From: Sphaerosporella brunnea
Lineage: Eukaryota; Ascomycota; Pezizomycetes; Pezizales; Pyronemataceae
Assembly (NCBI GenBank): GCA_008704415.1
Contig: VXIS01000061.1
Coordinates: 119,248 to 183,247, forward strand
Length of the DNA stretch: 64,000 bases
Direction of reading: 5' to 3'
Shown: positions 24,282 to 37,031 of the stretch, one piece after another
Numbering within the stretch: position 1 is the first letter of the stretch
Layout of the letters: each line of letters begins with the position of its first letter
Made by a program: the position numbers and the translations under genes
The notes under the pieces: model-generated
What the model was told of the DNA's origin: nothing
The model's input: the letters and a program-made list of their open reading frames with translations, nothing else
Databases searched by the model: none

Positions 24282-27200
24282 ATGGACGTCCCAAAAGATT
24301 CCCCCAAAGACCTAGTGCAACACAAAGACTTCCCTAACTCGCCCGCTGTCCGCGATACTGTCGCACCCGCGAATATCGTCGAGTCCGATGTAGATGACTC
24401 GACAATGGAGGACTCAGAAATGGAGGATGTCGAGTTCGGCGTTAGAGTGGTAGATCAGGCGGCACTAGAAAAAGAGATCGCTACAAAAGTAAGTACTCAA
24501 TCCTGTCTGTAGTATGTGTCTGTGGCTAACTCGAGTGATCTCGTTGCAGGCTGATCAAGCTCTTCTTGAAGGAGCGAACGAGGATGACCAGCGAAGACTG
24601 GATAAAGCTATTAATGAAAAGGCGTATGGTCCCGCTGTGAACCCCCCTCTCTCCATCAGCTAAAATGCCATATAGTAAACTTGAACACATATTGAGTGTC
24701 GCCGAAGAGAAATTCAAACGCCCCACTACGATCGCCAAAGAAAAGCGGTCTATTGCTAAACAGATTAAAGAACTCAAAGAACAGATCTCCCAGTTCAACG
24801 ACGACATTACCGACATTAAGACTCGGATGTTACAGCGAGCGGGTGATGCTAAAGTACTGCAGGATGTAAAGGCAGCGGCTGATCAGCGCCTTCCGAATGA
24901 ATCTGAACGTGAATTCTTGATTCGTATGTACACCCATCACCATGCGATCCTTGGATTGGTCCTCACGATGTTTAGGTACCGGTGTGATTACACCATTTGA
25001 CAGCATACCTGGCCTAAGCCAAAGCCATGAACCTGCCGAAATGCTACAGTCGGCGGCACCCGTCGGTGTGCAGAACCTTCGTCGACCTGGTTTCACGACC
25101 ATGAAAGCCAAGAAATTCACCAAGAATAAAGACATCAAGGGAAAAGCTATCAAGAGCAAAACTCCACAGCCTATAGAGAAGAAGCTAGAAGACGGATATT
25201 CTTCAGATCTTTCTAGCGTGCCGAGCGACTTCGAGGATCACGCCTCCAAATCTCGGGCCGGGAAACGTAAGGTGCATGCCGACGACGATGATTATGTTCC
25301 AGACGCCGTTGGAAAGGCGCTGCGAAGGCAACTTGTTCGCAAGAAATCGATCTCTGACACTACTTCTGAAGAGTTCCTCGATGAGTCCGATGACGATTAT
25401 TCTAGCAGTGATGTTTCGAGCAAGAAACGCAAGACTTTTTTACCCGGAACTCAGAAGGAGGCTCGTCTTGATGATGGAGATGAAAAGATTTACAAAAAGA
25501 GGCTTCGAAAGTGGATCCAATCCCGCCAGAAGGCTCGTGAGGCGAACTACGGCAAAGACCCTGAAGATGATCTGGATGAATGGCACAGGCCCCATCCAAC
25601 TATTCCTAATGAGACATTTGGGGATGACTTCCGGCTGCCAGGCGACATACATCCATCCCTTTTTGCCTATCAGAAGGTTGCCGTCAAATGGCTCTGGGAA
25701 CTTCATCAACAAAATGTTGGAGGAATTCTTGGCGACGAGATGGGCACAGGCAAGACCGTGCAGATGATATCCTTCCTTGCAGGACTCCACTACAGCGGCA
25801 TATTGGACAAACCAATTCTCATAGTAGCTCCTGGAGCTCTCCTCAGTCAATGGGCATCTGAATTTCACACTTGGTGGCCGGCCATGCGCGTCGCCATCCT
25901 GCATAAGAGTGGAAGTGGCATGCTTATGTCAAAAGACGGTGAAATTCACTCCGATGACGAAGACGATGATGAAGGAACATACAAACCTTCGAAGAGTGCA
26001 AAGTTTGCCGCCAAGAGGATCGTGGATCGCGTCTTCAGCCATGGCCACGTTCTGATTACTACTTACGAGGGCTTGAACGTGTATTCAAATCACCTCTTGG
26101 AGAAGGAATGGGGTTATGCGGTTTTGGACGAAGGCCACAAAATTCGCAATCCTGATGCTAATGTTTCGCTCAACTGCAAGCGACTCAAGGTAGAAAGCAC
26201 ACCACTCCCACCACCCCCTTAGATCTATGTAAGTATTCGCTTCTAACAAATCTGCCAGACCCATCACCGGATCATCTTATCTGGTACTCCCATCCAGAAC
26301 AACCTGATTGAACTGTGGAGTCTCTTCGATTTCGTTTTTCCGGGCCGCTTGGGCACTCTACCGGTTTTCAAGGAGCAATTCGAAGTCCCGATTCGTCTTG
26401 GTGGCTATAAGAATGCGATGAACGTTCAAGTTCAGACAGCTACATCATGCGCAACAGTTTTGCGAGATCTGATAGGACCATATCTCCTGCGACGCATGAA
26501 GGCTGACATTGCCAAAGACTTGCCTAAGAAGGAGGAGAAAGTCATCTTCTGTAAACTTAAGAAAGTACAAGTGGCTGCATACACCGAATATCTCAAAAGT
26601 CCCGACGTTGCCCGAGTAATAGACAACAAGCAAGACGTCCTGTCTGGTATCTCAGTATTGAGAAAAATATGCTGCCACCCTGATCTACTCGACCGCGAGG
26701 CTCTAGAGAACGTTAGTACTACACTGAAATTGTTTGTCTCACGCTGACTGTTGCTTAGAAACCGGGATATGATTATGGAAAGGCGTCATCCTCTGGCAAG
26801 CTAGAAGTGCTGAAAAAGGTATATCACTCTCTCTCCACAAAACGATCTCGCTAATACGGTGAAAAGATGGTCATCCACTGGAAAGAGCAAGGCCACCGTG
26901 CACTGATATTCTCCCAAGGCACCCAAGTCCTGGACATCTTGGAAAAAAATATCAAGAGCTATGAAGGATTTAAGTACAGCCGTATGGATGGCCGCACGCC
27001 GATAGTCATGCGACAGCAGCTCGTCGAAGAATTCAACAACGACAGCAGCATCGATGTTTTCCTGTTGACGACTCGTGTCGGTGGCTTGGGTTTGAATTTG
27101 ACCGGCGCTGATCGAGTCATAATCTTCGACCCGGACTGGAACCCGTCGACGGACCTTCAGGTAAGCCCGCAAGAAACTCAAGTCGATCCTCAGAGCTGCC

Positions 27201-28198
27201 TGTTAACGCAAGGAATCGCAGGCACGAGAGAGGTCGTGGCGCATTGGACAGACGAAGCCCGTCTCTATTTTCCGTTTAGTCGCGGCTGGTACTATTGAAG
27301 AAAAGATGTACAGTCGTCAATTGTACAAGCAACACATGTCGCAGAAAGTCTTGGTTAATCCTTCCGAGCATCGGCGGTTCTTCCAGGTAAGAATTCTCTG
27401 CCCAGACCATACTATTTGCTGATATTTTCAGCCCGAGAATATTCGCGAACTCTTCACCTATTCTCCACCAACCAGTGGCACCGCAACTGGCGCGCTTTTC
27501 GAGGGCGCGGAAACAGTTTACTCGAAGTCCCAACCTGCCGGCCAGAGGGAGGAGGATTCTGCGCTGCGGCGCATCAACGGCGTTACGGGCTTGGCCCAGT
27601 TGTATGTGCTCCAAATCGCCAGTCATCGATGAGTGTAGCTAATACCGAATTTAGTGGGCTCGACGACAACTTGAATGCCACCAAGGAAGAACAGGGTGAA
27701 CGCAAGTTCATCGAGGAAATATTCAGCAGCGCAGGCGTGTTCAGCTCCCTGGAGCACGATCAGGCTGTTGGTGCCACCCACAAACCGGCCAACAGCGAAT
27801 ACGCTGCGAACATTGCGGCCGAGGCGGCCAAAAAGCTCCAGGAGTCAATCTTGGCAACCCAGGTGGCTTCTGCCCCGATCGGCACGGTTACCTGGACGGG
27901 CCGCTCGGGTACGGCCGGGAAGGTGGCTGCCAGGCCAGCTGCGGGCGGCTTGCTCGACAAGCTGAAGGGGCGGGCCAACGGCGGCCGTGCAGGTGGTTCT
28001 CACCGCTCCCTGAAGCAGCAAATGCGCTCCCTGTTCGATAAGAACAGGGGCGCGGTCACCACCGCCATGATCAAGTCGTGGTGCCGCGAGGTCGGTATCG
28101 ACCAGCGCAACCCGCGGAGGGCGGCGGAGATGAAGGCCACCCTGAAAGCGATGGCGAAGCTGGACAAGAAGACGCACGTGTGGACGCTTAAGTCTTAA
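24282..28198 (+). CDS. RAD26: Rad26/CSB-type Snf2 ATPase for transcription-coupled repair
   Basis: About ten exons give roughly 1,140 residues. Secure exons include 24282-24488, 24550-24623, 24676-24923, 24976-26189, 26259-26711, 26759-26818, 26867-27160 and 27222 onward, ending 28198. The N-terminus is acidic with a helical LRXX-like stretch ([18 protein letters not shown]), then a basic, acidic-patch linker. The Snf2 motor has [11 protein letters not shown] (motif I), LDEGH (motif II), [16 protein letters not shown], and the C-terminal lobe with [30 protein letters not shown] and WRIGQTKPV. The C-terminus ends in a winged-helix-like segment resembling the ubiquitin-binding domain of CSB. 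Rad26 remodels stalled RNA polymerase II at DNA lesions in the nucleus. The intron at 24624-24675 has a CTAAAAT branch-like site. Confidence 0.9.
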
Positions 28199-28881
28199 GA
28201 CGTGCCAGGGGGTATCTTTGCAATGCTCTGTTTGTTCTGCTTTTTTTACAATTTTTTACGATTTTTTACCTCATAGCATTCTGGCGTTTTTTCTGCATTT
28301 CTGGGCGTTTTCTTTCACGCGGTCATGGCGTTTTTTGGGGGCGTAGGGAGTGTATCATAGGGATCTGTAGAAACCGCAGCGTTTACAACACAGTTCAATC
28401 TGAGAGCTGTCACTCACAGCAGACCCACGCCTGGTGTATCCAAAAATAGCACCAAGCCCCTAAACAGACCGCAAGCAGCATCGGCTGAGTGATGATCCCA
28501 GTCCACGCCCTTCTTTGAAGGCAGCACACGTCGGAAAAAAACAAAACAGCCGTCCTCCCGCCGGACTGAAGTTCCTGGACTGAGCCAAGAGCGCGAAGAA
28601 TCTTCATCGAAGCATTCTCCTCTCATCCGACTTCGTTCGACAAACCCACCCGCCCTCACTCGCTCGTTACTCGCTCGTTTCAACTGCTTGCTTCCCGTCC
28701 AAGCCAGGCCCCCCGTGTCTTGCTCACTCGCTCGCTCGCTCGCTTGGCTAGTTAGACGAAGTTGCTTTGGTTGTCGTCCGTGATTTTCGGCGCCGGATAG
28801 CAAAGGAACGGATACACACGACTCCAACTCCCTCCCTCCCCTATCTCCAACAAACCTCACCAACTACACCACCTTTCAACG
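28199..28881. other. intergenic, with a CTCG microsatellite
   Basis: 3' flank of the Rad26-like gene, with T-rich repeats of ACGATTTTTTACC type near 28245-28270, then the leader of the next gene. A short CTCG/CGCT microsatellite lies at about 28724-28744. No coding frame is supported. Confidence 0.55.
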
Positions 28882-29784
28882 ATGCGGAGCTTCCAGATAT
28901 TAGGCGCTGTATTCATCGCGTTCACGACGTTCGCTGCTGCAACGCCAAACATGGCCGGAGCCAACCCGCCGTTCAGGAGAGAGCTTCTTCCTCGTCAGAG
29001 TACGTCTTATATTGTGAGGGACTGGGAGGGTTTGAGACAGATGCTGACTGGAATTGCAGCGCCCACTGCCGGCGTCGGCGATGCCATCACGGGTGACGCG
29101 ACGCCGAAATCAACGACCACGCAGCCGTCGGAAACGGGGTCTTCGAATAAGGGTAGCAACAAAAGCAGCTCTAACAAAAGCAGCTCTACCAAGAAGACTA
29201 CAAAGGTACCGGCTACGGCTTTGGCGGGAGGTGTCTCCATGGTCACTCCCGCGCCTACGGACGGTTACCAGATCTACAAGATCGGAGATATCGTCACGTT
29301 TGTTTGGAACTATACCAATGTCATTATCCAGCCTACCGCTATCAACGTCGTCGCATACTGCCAAGATGCTTCCCAGGACTTCACGATTTCTGCCAATGCT
29401 TCCTGGCCTATTACGAGCGCCACCTGGGACACTGGAGAGTACCAGAACACTGCTACTGCCAAGTTGCTGGTCGCTACTTATACCCTGAATATCTTTGATG
29501 CCAGTAAACAAAAGACGGCTGGGCCTACTGCAGGATATCTGTACGGATACTCCCAATATCAGTTTGGACTCTACACCCCGCAGCCGTACACGCCGTTGGC
29601 TGGTAAGTTCCCTTCTCCTTCACCTAGATATGCGGGCTGATGATGGATGGTAGATTTCGTTTGCCCCACTTGCGCGAACGACGCCAACGCCATGGATCCG
29701 ATGGCGTTTAGAATGGTGCTGGCCATGGGACTGGTCGCCGCAACATCGTTTACGTGGTTCCTGACCGGTAGAAGGATGGCATAA
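28882..29784 (+). CDS. secreted or cell-surface protein of unknown function
   Basis: Three exons (28882-28999, 29060-29602, 29654-29784) join in phase to give 263 residues. The start MRSFQILGAVFIAFTTFAAA is a clear signal peptide. A Ser/Lys/Thr/Asn-rich linker follows, then a compact domain with GDIVTFVWNYTNVIIQP, INVVAYC and ATYTLNIFD. The C-terminus carries CPTC and ends in a hydrophobic stretch (MVLAMGLVAATSFTWFL) with a short basic tail, which suits a membrane or GPI-type anchor. The pattern resembles a conserved Pezizomycotina family of unknown function (I believe DUF7137, not checked). It is likely an extracellular beta-rich domain at the cell wall or membrane. NNT/NAS-type N-glycosylation sites are present. 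Confidence 0.8.
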
Positions 29785-30613
29785 ACAATTGGGGGGTGGT
29801 GGGGTTTATGGCGTCTGTCTCTTTTTTCCGTTTCTTTTTTCCTTGCATTGCATCATACGGCACTCGGACGGGATGGTTCTTCACACTATTTTTTTTTACC
29901 TTTGGCGATGATGAAGTAGATGTTGATGGGTATGGTATGGTATGATGGGGGGATACCAAGAACGACATTTTTTTTTAATGCTTGATTGCCTGATATCTTT
30001 GCCTTTGATTTGGATTTTTTTTTTGGAGCTTTGGGGTTTTTTGAGGGTAAATATTTTTTGTTAAAAGAATCTTTTTGCAGATGAGCGTACAGACTGATTG
30101 ATTGCGTGCTTGCGTGGCCTGCCGGTCGTGTGCGGAACATGTGGGATCGCACGCAGGGTACGAACTTTGAGTGTGAGTGCTGGGCTGTGATGCTTGGAAG
30201 CGATGTTTTCTTCAGTTAGTCCCCGCGGCCGGTGCATGAGATATATGTTGAACTGAGCATGGGCTAACTAGTATGCTCTATTGCTTACATAGAGTAGATG
30301 TGCCAATATGAGCCCTGTGGCCGAAATTTTGGGATTCTAATATTTACTCTTATGGATCCGGAGTGGTGAATCAATGCATATGCATGACGCCCACTTCTGT
30401 CCAGTGGCTGAAATCGGTCGCGGGGGATAGTTGATCTTCTGGGGCTGCTTCCATGGAAGGCGGGATATGTCCGCCCAGGAGCCTGGATCGTAGCTTTTTG
30501 CGGTACCAAATTGCAGGCCCTAGGTGCGCAGCAACTACCAGTCTCTAGGTAAGAAGGGCGCAGTAGCTTATTATCTTGCACACAAAGGAATATTTTCTAT
30601 AAAACAAAGCCTA

Positions 30614-30728
30614 CCGTATTATCTCGGTACTAAGGCAATGTGGCAAAGTCACTGCGCTCTGTGGAGAAGTCACTCAGCCTCATGGCAAAGTCACTTAGCC
30701 ACATTGCCTTAGTACCAAGATAATACGG
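30614..30728. mobile_element. miniature inverted-repeat element 1 (TA-flanked)
   Basis: A 115-bp element with about 31-bp terminal inverted repeats beginning CCGTATTATCTCGGTACTAA and one C/T mismatch between arms. It is flanked on both sides by TA, which fits TA target duplication of the Tc1/mariner superfamily. The interior carries copies of an AAAGTCACT motif. It is too short to encode a transposase. Confidence 0.8.
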
Positions 30729-31539
30729 TATATGCTGGTGGTTGGTGGTCGTGGTCGTGGAGCGGGCCCCAATTCCCCCCCCCCACCCCCTCTTGTTGGG
30801 CATTTCTCACAGCCCGGATCATCCAGTGCTGATAGAGTTCAGCCCTTCATGTCGCCAGTCGTCCGCAACAGCAGAAAAGCAATGCACCACATCTACACCT
30901 CAATTCTAATCCAGCGAACTACATCCTCTGGCACGGCCACTTTCCACTCTACGCTTTTGCAGTTTTTCTTGTGCATAGAGGTTGGTATTCCTTTGGGTCT
31001 GATAGCCCATAGGCCTCGTATGGCAGCGGGTAGAGTATTGTAGGTCTTGTGAGAAGGGGCCTTGAGGATGATTGGATAGAAGGCGGGTGGGTCTGGAGGT
31101 GCTGGTTGGAGCGGGCGAGTGATTTCAGGTGATCGTGTTTTTTTTTTTTTTTCATCGCTGGTTCTTGGCCTTTGGAGGCTCGCATTGAGGCAGAAGGAAG
31201 TCCTTTAGGTTCAGAATCATCCACTTCAGTTGGAATTGTATACGAAGCTGTCTGTGAGGCATATTTATGCCTGACATGCTCACAGCTCCTCGCCTTTTAG
31301 CCCACCAAGAGTTCACTCAAACCGCCTTCTGTCACTAGGTGGAGATAGAGAGTTTATAGTAGGTATAGAGACTCAATCGCAACCTTCGCTGAGGGGGGTC
31401 TAGGCCGGATTGTTGTCGAGGTTTCTGTTGGGGCACCCGTTGCCAATGCCATATGGCATTCTAAACCCAATTTCTACGCTCCAGGGGATAGTGTAGGACG
31501 GAGCTTTTCTTTGCCAACGAATCGCCGCCGGGGGCCATA

Positions 31540-31665
31540 CCGCATAAACTCAGAAGCAAGAGACTGGGCTACGTCACTGGCTAAGTCACTGCTCCATGTG
31601 GCAAAGTCACTAAGCCTACATGGCGCAGTGACTTAGCCCAGTCTCTTGCTCCTGAGTTTATGCGG
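31540..31665. mobile_element. miniature inverted-repeat element 2 (TA-flanked)
   Basis: A 126-bp element with about 40-bp terminal inverted repeats starting CCGCATAAACTCAG and two mismatches between arms, again flanked by TA. The interior contains ATGTGGCAAAGTCACT, which is also present inside element 1, so the two are related despite different outer termini. No coding capacity. Confidence 0.8.
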
Positions 31666-32113
31666 TATTCAACCTGCCTATTACAAGCGCGTGAAAGCCG
31701 CGCTTGCGCCTATGGACCCACAGCCGCAATGGATGATACGCGTGCTCCAAATATCGAGGGTTTACAGCTGCGTGGTAGATAGATAGCCCCAAATGGATGG
31801 CTTCCCGGAGCGGTTTAGAAGGGATCTGGAAGCATTGAAACATAGAACTTTTTTTTTGAAAATCGGCTTTCCAGGCGAGATGTCAATATTCAGACTTCCA
31901 GACGTCCAAAAATCTGGTGATTGGGACGGCGGTCGCTCCGAATAGCCATAAAACATCGGCCGTGACGTCGCCCTCGATAAGTGGTGGTGGTGTGATGGTA
32001 AAGATCGCTTTATCTAACGGGAAGGGGGGACTCCTAAACCCTTCTAAAAGTCTTCCATGAATGGCAAAACAATCGCCTCTCGATTTTTACTTCCAGAGTA
32101 CAAACGGTTTGTA

Positions 32114-32473
32114 CCGTATTATCCCGGTAATAAGGCAATTTCACCGGCGTCGAAGTATACTGACATGTACCGTTCAGCGGGCAGTGAAGTCAGACGGGAA
32201 GTGTTTCGACACGAGCTGGGAAGACGCAACATGAAAAGTCAATGCGACGAAGAAGCTGGAGACAAGGTGGAGACGGGGAAGAGCGAGCGCTCAGGCTGTC
32301 GCCGCGGTCTCCATCTCCCCGCTCTGTTTAAGGTTTTACTGACCACCACCGGCCGAGCACTGTCCAAGCACGTCGCTTCCGACCGCCTCTCACACAGCTT
32401 CACTGCCCACTGAACGGTACGTGTCAGTATACTTCGGCGCCGGCGAAATTGCCTTATTACCGGGATAATACGG
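32114..32473. mobile_element. inverted-repeat element 3 with 73-bp arms (TA-flanked)
   Basis: A 360-bp element. The arms start CCGTATTATCCCGGTAATAA, close to element 1, and extend about 73 bp to GGGCAGTG. TA flanks both ends (32112-32113 and 32474-32475). The arms differ at four places, all transitions. The interior (about 210 bp) is purine-rich then pyrimidine-rich and has no credible open frame for a transposase, so it is non-autonomous. Confidence 0.82.
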
Positions 32474-33686
32474 TATGTCGAAGCCGTCTGCCATTATACA
32501 TTCTTGCCACATGATTTCAACCCTCCATACAACATTAACTCACAGAACCCGAATGCATTAGGGGAGGGGGGGCTGTTCCACCATCTATGGAAATCGGTTT
32601 CTATCGTGGCCACTCGTACGTATCAAACTACCCCAAACAAAGTGAAAAAATCTTCACAAAGGACAAAGTCAACGCTCGATATATGAACGATGTAGGTACC
32701 CCTTCATCTTAATCCTCAAGCCTATTCACCGGAACGGCACAGGTCTTGTTCCGTTTTACTTTGACAAATCCTACCATCATCAGCCTTGAGGGTTGGTGTT
32801 ATATGTACGAACTTACGGGAAAAACAAACGCAAAGCTGCTCATACATCGTCTTCTTGCTTTCATATGATTTTAATGACGCTAACACAAGCCGCCGTAGTC
32901 GGCTCGTCGAGACCATGGGTTTAGGCCAGTGTCTTCAATAGCTAGCTAGCCAAGTCGGCGGGTGGAGTGGCTGCTTCGGCTGCACAGCAAGCTGAGCTGG
33001 CTGTTTATCACTGCCAGTGTTTGGGTTATTAGTCCCAAGAAAGTATAGTCAGGCCCGGGCCATATGGGTGAAACAGGACCATGCACGGTTTATTTTTTAT
33101 GGACCGGAGAGCACTCATTCTGCCGAAGCCTGCCCGGCTTTAGGCTGGCTATCGAGAACACTGGCTTGGGGATATGCTTGAGCGATTGGTACATAGTCGG
33201 TGGGTGGGCATTCGGGGTGTGCGTAAAAATTGCCACCGTCCTTGATCTTATTAGCTAACTTTCAGACCTCCAGCGTAACCCCTTTATTTGATAAAGTAGT
33301 ATTAAAAGCGGTGCTGACTGGGAGAAGCTGGGTGATGAACAAAATTACGGCCTCTGTCAATGGTTGGCGGATGAAGCCGTGTGGAATACGCATGCTGAAC
33401 CCGACGGCCTGTCTCTCGTTTCATCGTCACAGTGAGGGTTGCCAAGTCTGGGGCCAGCTCGAAGCCACGGAGATGCCGCTCAGTGTTCACTGCAGCCAAA
33501 ACACTAGGAACGAGCGCTTCACCGACGGTGCCCCATCAAAAGATGAGTGTCTGACTTCTTGGCATAGCTCTGAACCATCTTCAGCTTAGAATCCATAGCT
33601 GAGCCGCCGGACAATGGAAACTTAAATCACATAAAGCACATGCATTGGCAAGCGTGGAAGCATCCTTGATGAGCTTAACTGCGCCA

Positions 33687-34296
33687 TCAGTCAAGAGAGA
33701 ATGTCACGCGATCTGCGGCCCAGGCTGCAGAGTACACTTTATGATTTGACGTCGATGCCTCAATGATGGAGGGTTGGGGACTGTGGGTAGATATCTCTAA
33801 GCGCGATAGTTGGTTTTGCCGGGCCTGTTCCATAGACATGAGCCCTAGCCGGAACATTCCAAGAGGGCTTTCCCTTTGGTTTCGGAGTTGAGGTTCTGCA
33901 GCTGACTGGGGTTGTGGTTGCTGCTGAGGGGGTTCATCCGGCCCGATATATTCAAGATCAGGGTGATTATCGCTTTGGTCCAGGCTGCCAATAACAAGAG
34001 CTTCCTTAGTGTTGAAATCCTGACATAATGTGAAAGCGGAACGAGTGCTAGCTAGTGAGGCATGTTTATCTGTTGGAGTGGTAGGCCACCTGCTTGTCAT
34101 ATAGAGAATACACACATGAATAACCACCGTACTCTGTAATCCAACACTTAGGAATATCTTTGATTGACAGCTCGTGATCGCAAGAACCATCAATGGCTAA
34201 GCTTGTGGAACCATTGGGAGATCCTGTGTTGTGATTGACACTCATCCCAGATCTTTGACAACGAGTAACCGGAGGTGACCAACGGCACTGTGCCAT
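33687..34296 (-). CDS. unknown protein, plausible two-exon gene
   Basis: On the minus strand an ATG at 34296 opens exon 34090-34296. It ends after YSLYDKQ at a GTGGCC donor and joins in phase, through a 70-nt intron, to exon 33687-34019 (DFNTKEALVIGSLDQSD). The product is 179 residues with an acidic patch (HPDLEYIGPDEPP), a Gln/Pro run and a helical FRLGLMSMEQARQNQLSRLE segment. The two halves joining cleanly and the ordinary composition argue for a real gene, but the donor is weak and no family is recognised. It lies within a transposon-rich stretch, so it may be lineage-specific or decaying. Confidence 0.4.
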
Positions 34297-37031
34297 CTTG
34301 TGGAGGGAGGACCTTTGTAAGTCAGCCGATCACGCTCTTTATCCATTTTAGACCGGAGGACTGCCTTGAAAGGCTTGTTGATCACAACATCGGCAAAATG
34401 TTAAGGCCCAATGGGCCAGCCGTTTACTGATCGATGGCGGCTGTTGTCATAGCCGCGGCAGGCGCCTGTTCTGCCCACCAACCTTATCGGCGATCTGCAG
34501 CCCCCGCGAGCTCGCATAGAATTTAGTTCCACCCACATCGGTTGCTTTCACCCAAAAGTCCCTTTTTTTCAGCATTCTGACCTCACTTCTTGGCTGGTCT
34601 CCAAACTCTAAGTAAGGCCTGGACCACCGAAGAGCAGAGGAAATTCGCTTGGTTGTACACTTTCCTCGCGCTATCAGACGAGTGAATCAATGTGATTTTT
34701 GCCGTAATAGAGAACACCTCATAAAAACCCACAAAAAATCTGACCGACAAACAAGAGGGTGTGAAAAAGTTTTGAGGGTTTGATATTCTGGTTGCAGATT
34801 GACCATCTCCTGAAGTGGGAGAGTACTTGATTGCGACGGCCCACACAGTCCATTTGTGTCCGAGTTCGCAACAAAAAAAAATTCACTGAAAACAACCATG
34901 GTCATCGCGACACACAATTTCACCTCCGATGAGAATTTCAGGTAGGGGTTTGTGGTTATTCAGAGGTCTCAAAATCGCGCGTTTTGGTATGTTATGGCGA
35001 GTGTCCCGTTAGTTGATCACTCTTCTGCTATTCCTCTCGTAAAACCAGCTGCTAGTCAGCCAGCGAGCTGATGAATGGGATATGACGGCGCGAAAGGCTA
35101 GTAATAAAATCAAATCACTTGAAAACCGCGGTTCTGTGTCCAGCGAGTTTTACAATGACCGGGACCCTATTCTTAACTACCTGCTTTTCTTCCGATGTTT
35201 GTCACGAGAAATGGTAACATCCAGTTCACCTCCGATACATACACATTCCACAGCCCCACTGCATCAACTGAAGCGGCAGTTACTAGCTTCCGGATGCCAT
35301 CATATAGCAATCTACCTACTTAGCTCTCTGGTGCACTAAGTTGTGAATAAACCAAACACCACGGACTTCGAGGAGGAACACACACACGAGTCTGGGTTCG
35401 TTTGTGTGCTGAGTATCGAAGAATAGCATTTTCCTTCAGCAACAAACCGGGCCTCGGGATCACGATGTCACTGGATAATTGAAGAACTCCTTATCTTCCA
35501 CTTCTAGAGATGGCAATGACTGGACTAGTCTACTCATGGGTGAAATATATAGTTGCTGAAGAAACAGTTGAATGAGTACATACCATAACGGGCCCCATCA
35601 AATTCTGGTAGCTTGATCCATTGGAGGTTGCCAAATACCTCCTGCCCCCATTGGCACTTCAAACATTCCCAGCGTCCCAGTTGCAAACCAGAAAAATCGG
35701 CACAGGTAGTGCTTTGGGTTAAACAATAGCCAATGGTGATAGCAGGAGTAAGAGGAACTAGCGAGCCACACTGGGTCCCATTATCCTATTGCCAGTTTGC
35801 ACCCATTTGAGGTGACAAAACATGGTGGATGGCCCATTATCGCTCTCCGCGAACCAAAGTTGCCACTCGACGGTGGCTTCTCGGTAATAATTCAGAAGAT
35901 CCAGAAGATGGGCAGAGAGGGGGGAGAGAGTAGGATGGGGAAGGGTGAATGAATTCGAAGGGGAGAAGGAGCATAGTGAGGAGGGAGACGAGTGAAGGGG
36001 AAGGGCGGAGGAAGAGGCACCCTCAATTGAGAGCCTGCGCTAGGAACCCGATGGCTTACCACTTCAGGAAAGGCTAAGAGGTAGAGGCCACCACCGAATG
36101 ACGACAAATGGACGAGTTTTCCTTTGTTGGTCCTGTAATGATTTCCTTGTTCTCTATGCCTGCTATTCTGCGTGCTAGCTTTTGCTTTGTAATGCGACTT
36201 TCGCCTCTGTATGGAAAGGCTGCATGCCGAAAGGAATGATAAATAAATCAATAAATCTCCGCGACTCTGAGGATGAAACCATCAATTAAGGCAACTAAAC
36301 TACATATCGTGCAGCTAGGATAAAGTATACAAAGCATTTTCAAAGACTAAGTGATGCTCTTGTATTTCCTAGGTCTGAGATGGCTATTATGATTGATTGT
36401 GTTTACGAATGGCTGCATGGCTCACCAACTTCCCCGCGCGAGCACATCGCGCTCCACAGCTTCCGTGACGAAAATTATCATTGATTCATCAAGGATTCGT
36501 CAGGTAGGTACTCACATATTCAATATACTGCGGAACAGGATTCCGGTACCTGTACCCTAAGTGACAATGTCCGATGGATCCGGCAAAAAGCGGACGACTC
36601 TGCCAGCAGTACTAGTCAAACCTACTGTCGATGCTTTGTGGACAACTTCCATGCAATCCTGTCGCTCTCCCAAACGTGGTCCTCATCCAGCTGGAGAATA
36701 CTGAAGTATCTCCTGGAGCTGTACATGTGGGCTCCATTTCACAAACAGTATCTACTGTTGGGTCACGTTACGTCATTCAACACCCCGTTGGAGAACTGTG
36801 CCGGCATATACTTGGATCTTCGACACATTCAAGTATTGTTGTACACGGGGGTATCTCACGCATGGACACTACACGGAGCATGTCGTTATGTTGTTCGTTG
36901 TGTGGCCAACACGCAATGGCCATGGAGGTATATTTCTATCGGTAGCGTAGCTCGAAATAGACAACAACTACATACTGATAGGAATCTTCTTGAAATGAGT
37001 ATGAATTCTGTTCCGCCAGTATCTAAAGCGG
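34297..37031. other. gene-poor stretch
   Basis: Only short or low-complexity open frames are present (for example a Pro/Ser-rich minus frame at 35892-36251 caused by a GGGGAAG-rich tract). A 140-codon plus frame at about 36638-37063 lacks an upstream ATG and a recognisable domain. Nothing I can support as a gene. Confidence 0.5.

Larger units (their letters stand above)
29785..33686. other. gene-poor region with miniature inverted-repeat elements
   Basis: No conserved coding sequence recognised. Three TA-flanked inverted-repeat elements lie here (30614, 31540 and 32114, listed separately), plus a C-run at about 30775 and a T-run at about 31139-31152. The remaining open frames are short and have no recognisable content. 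Confidence 0.6.
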
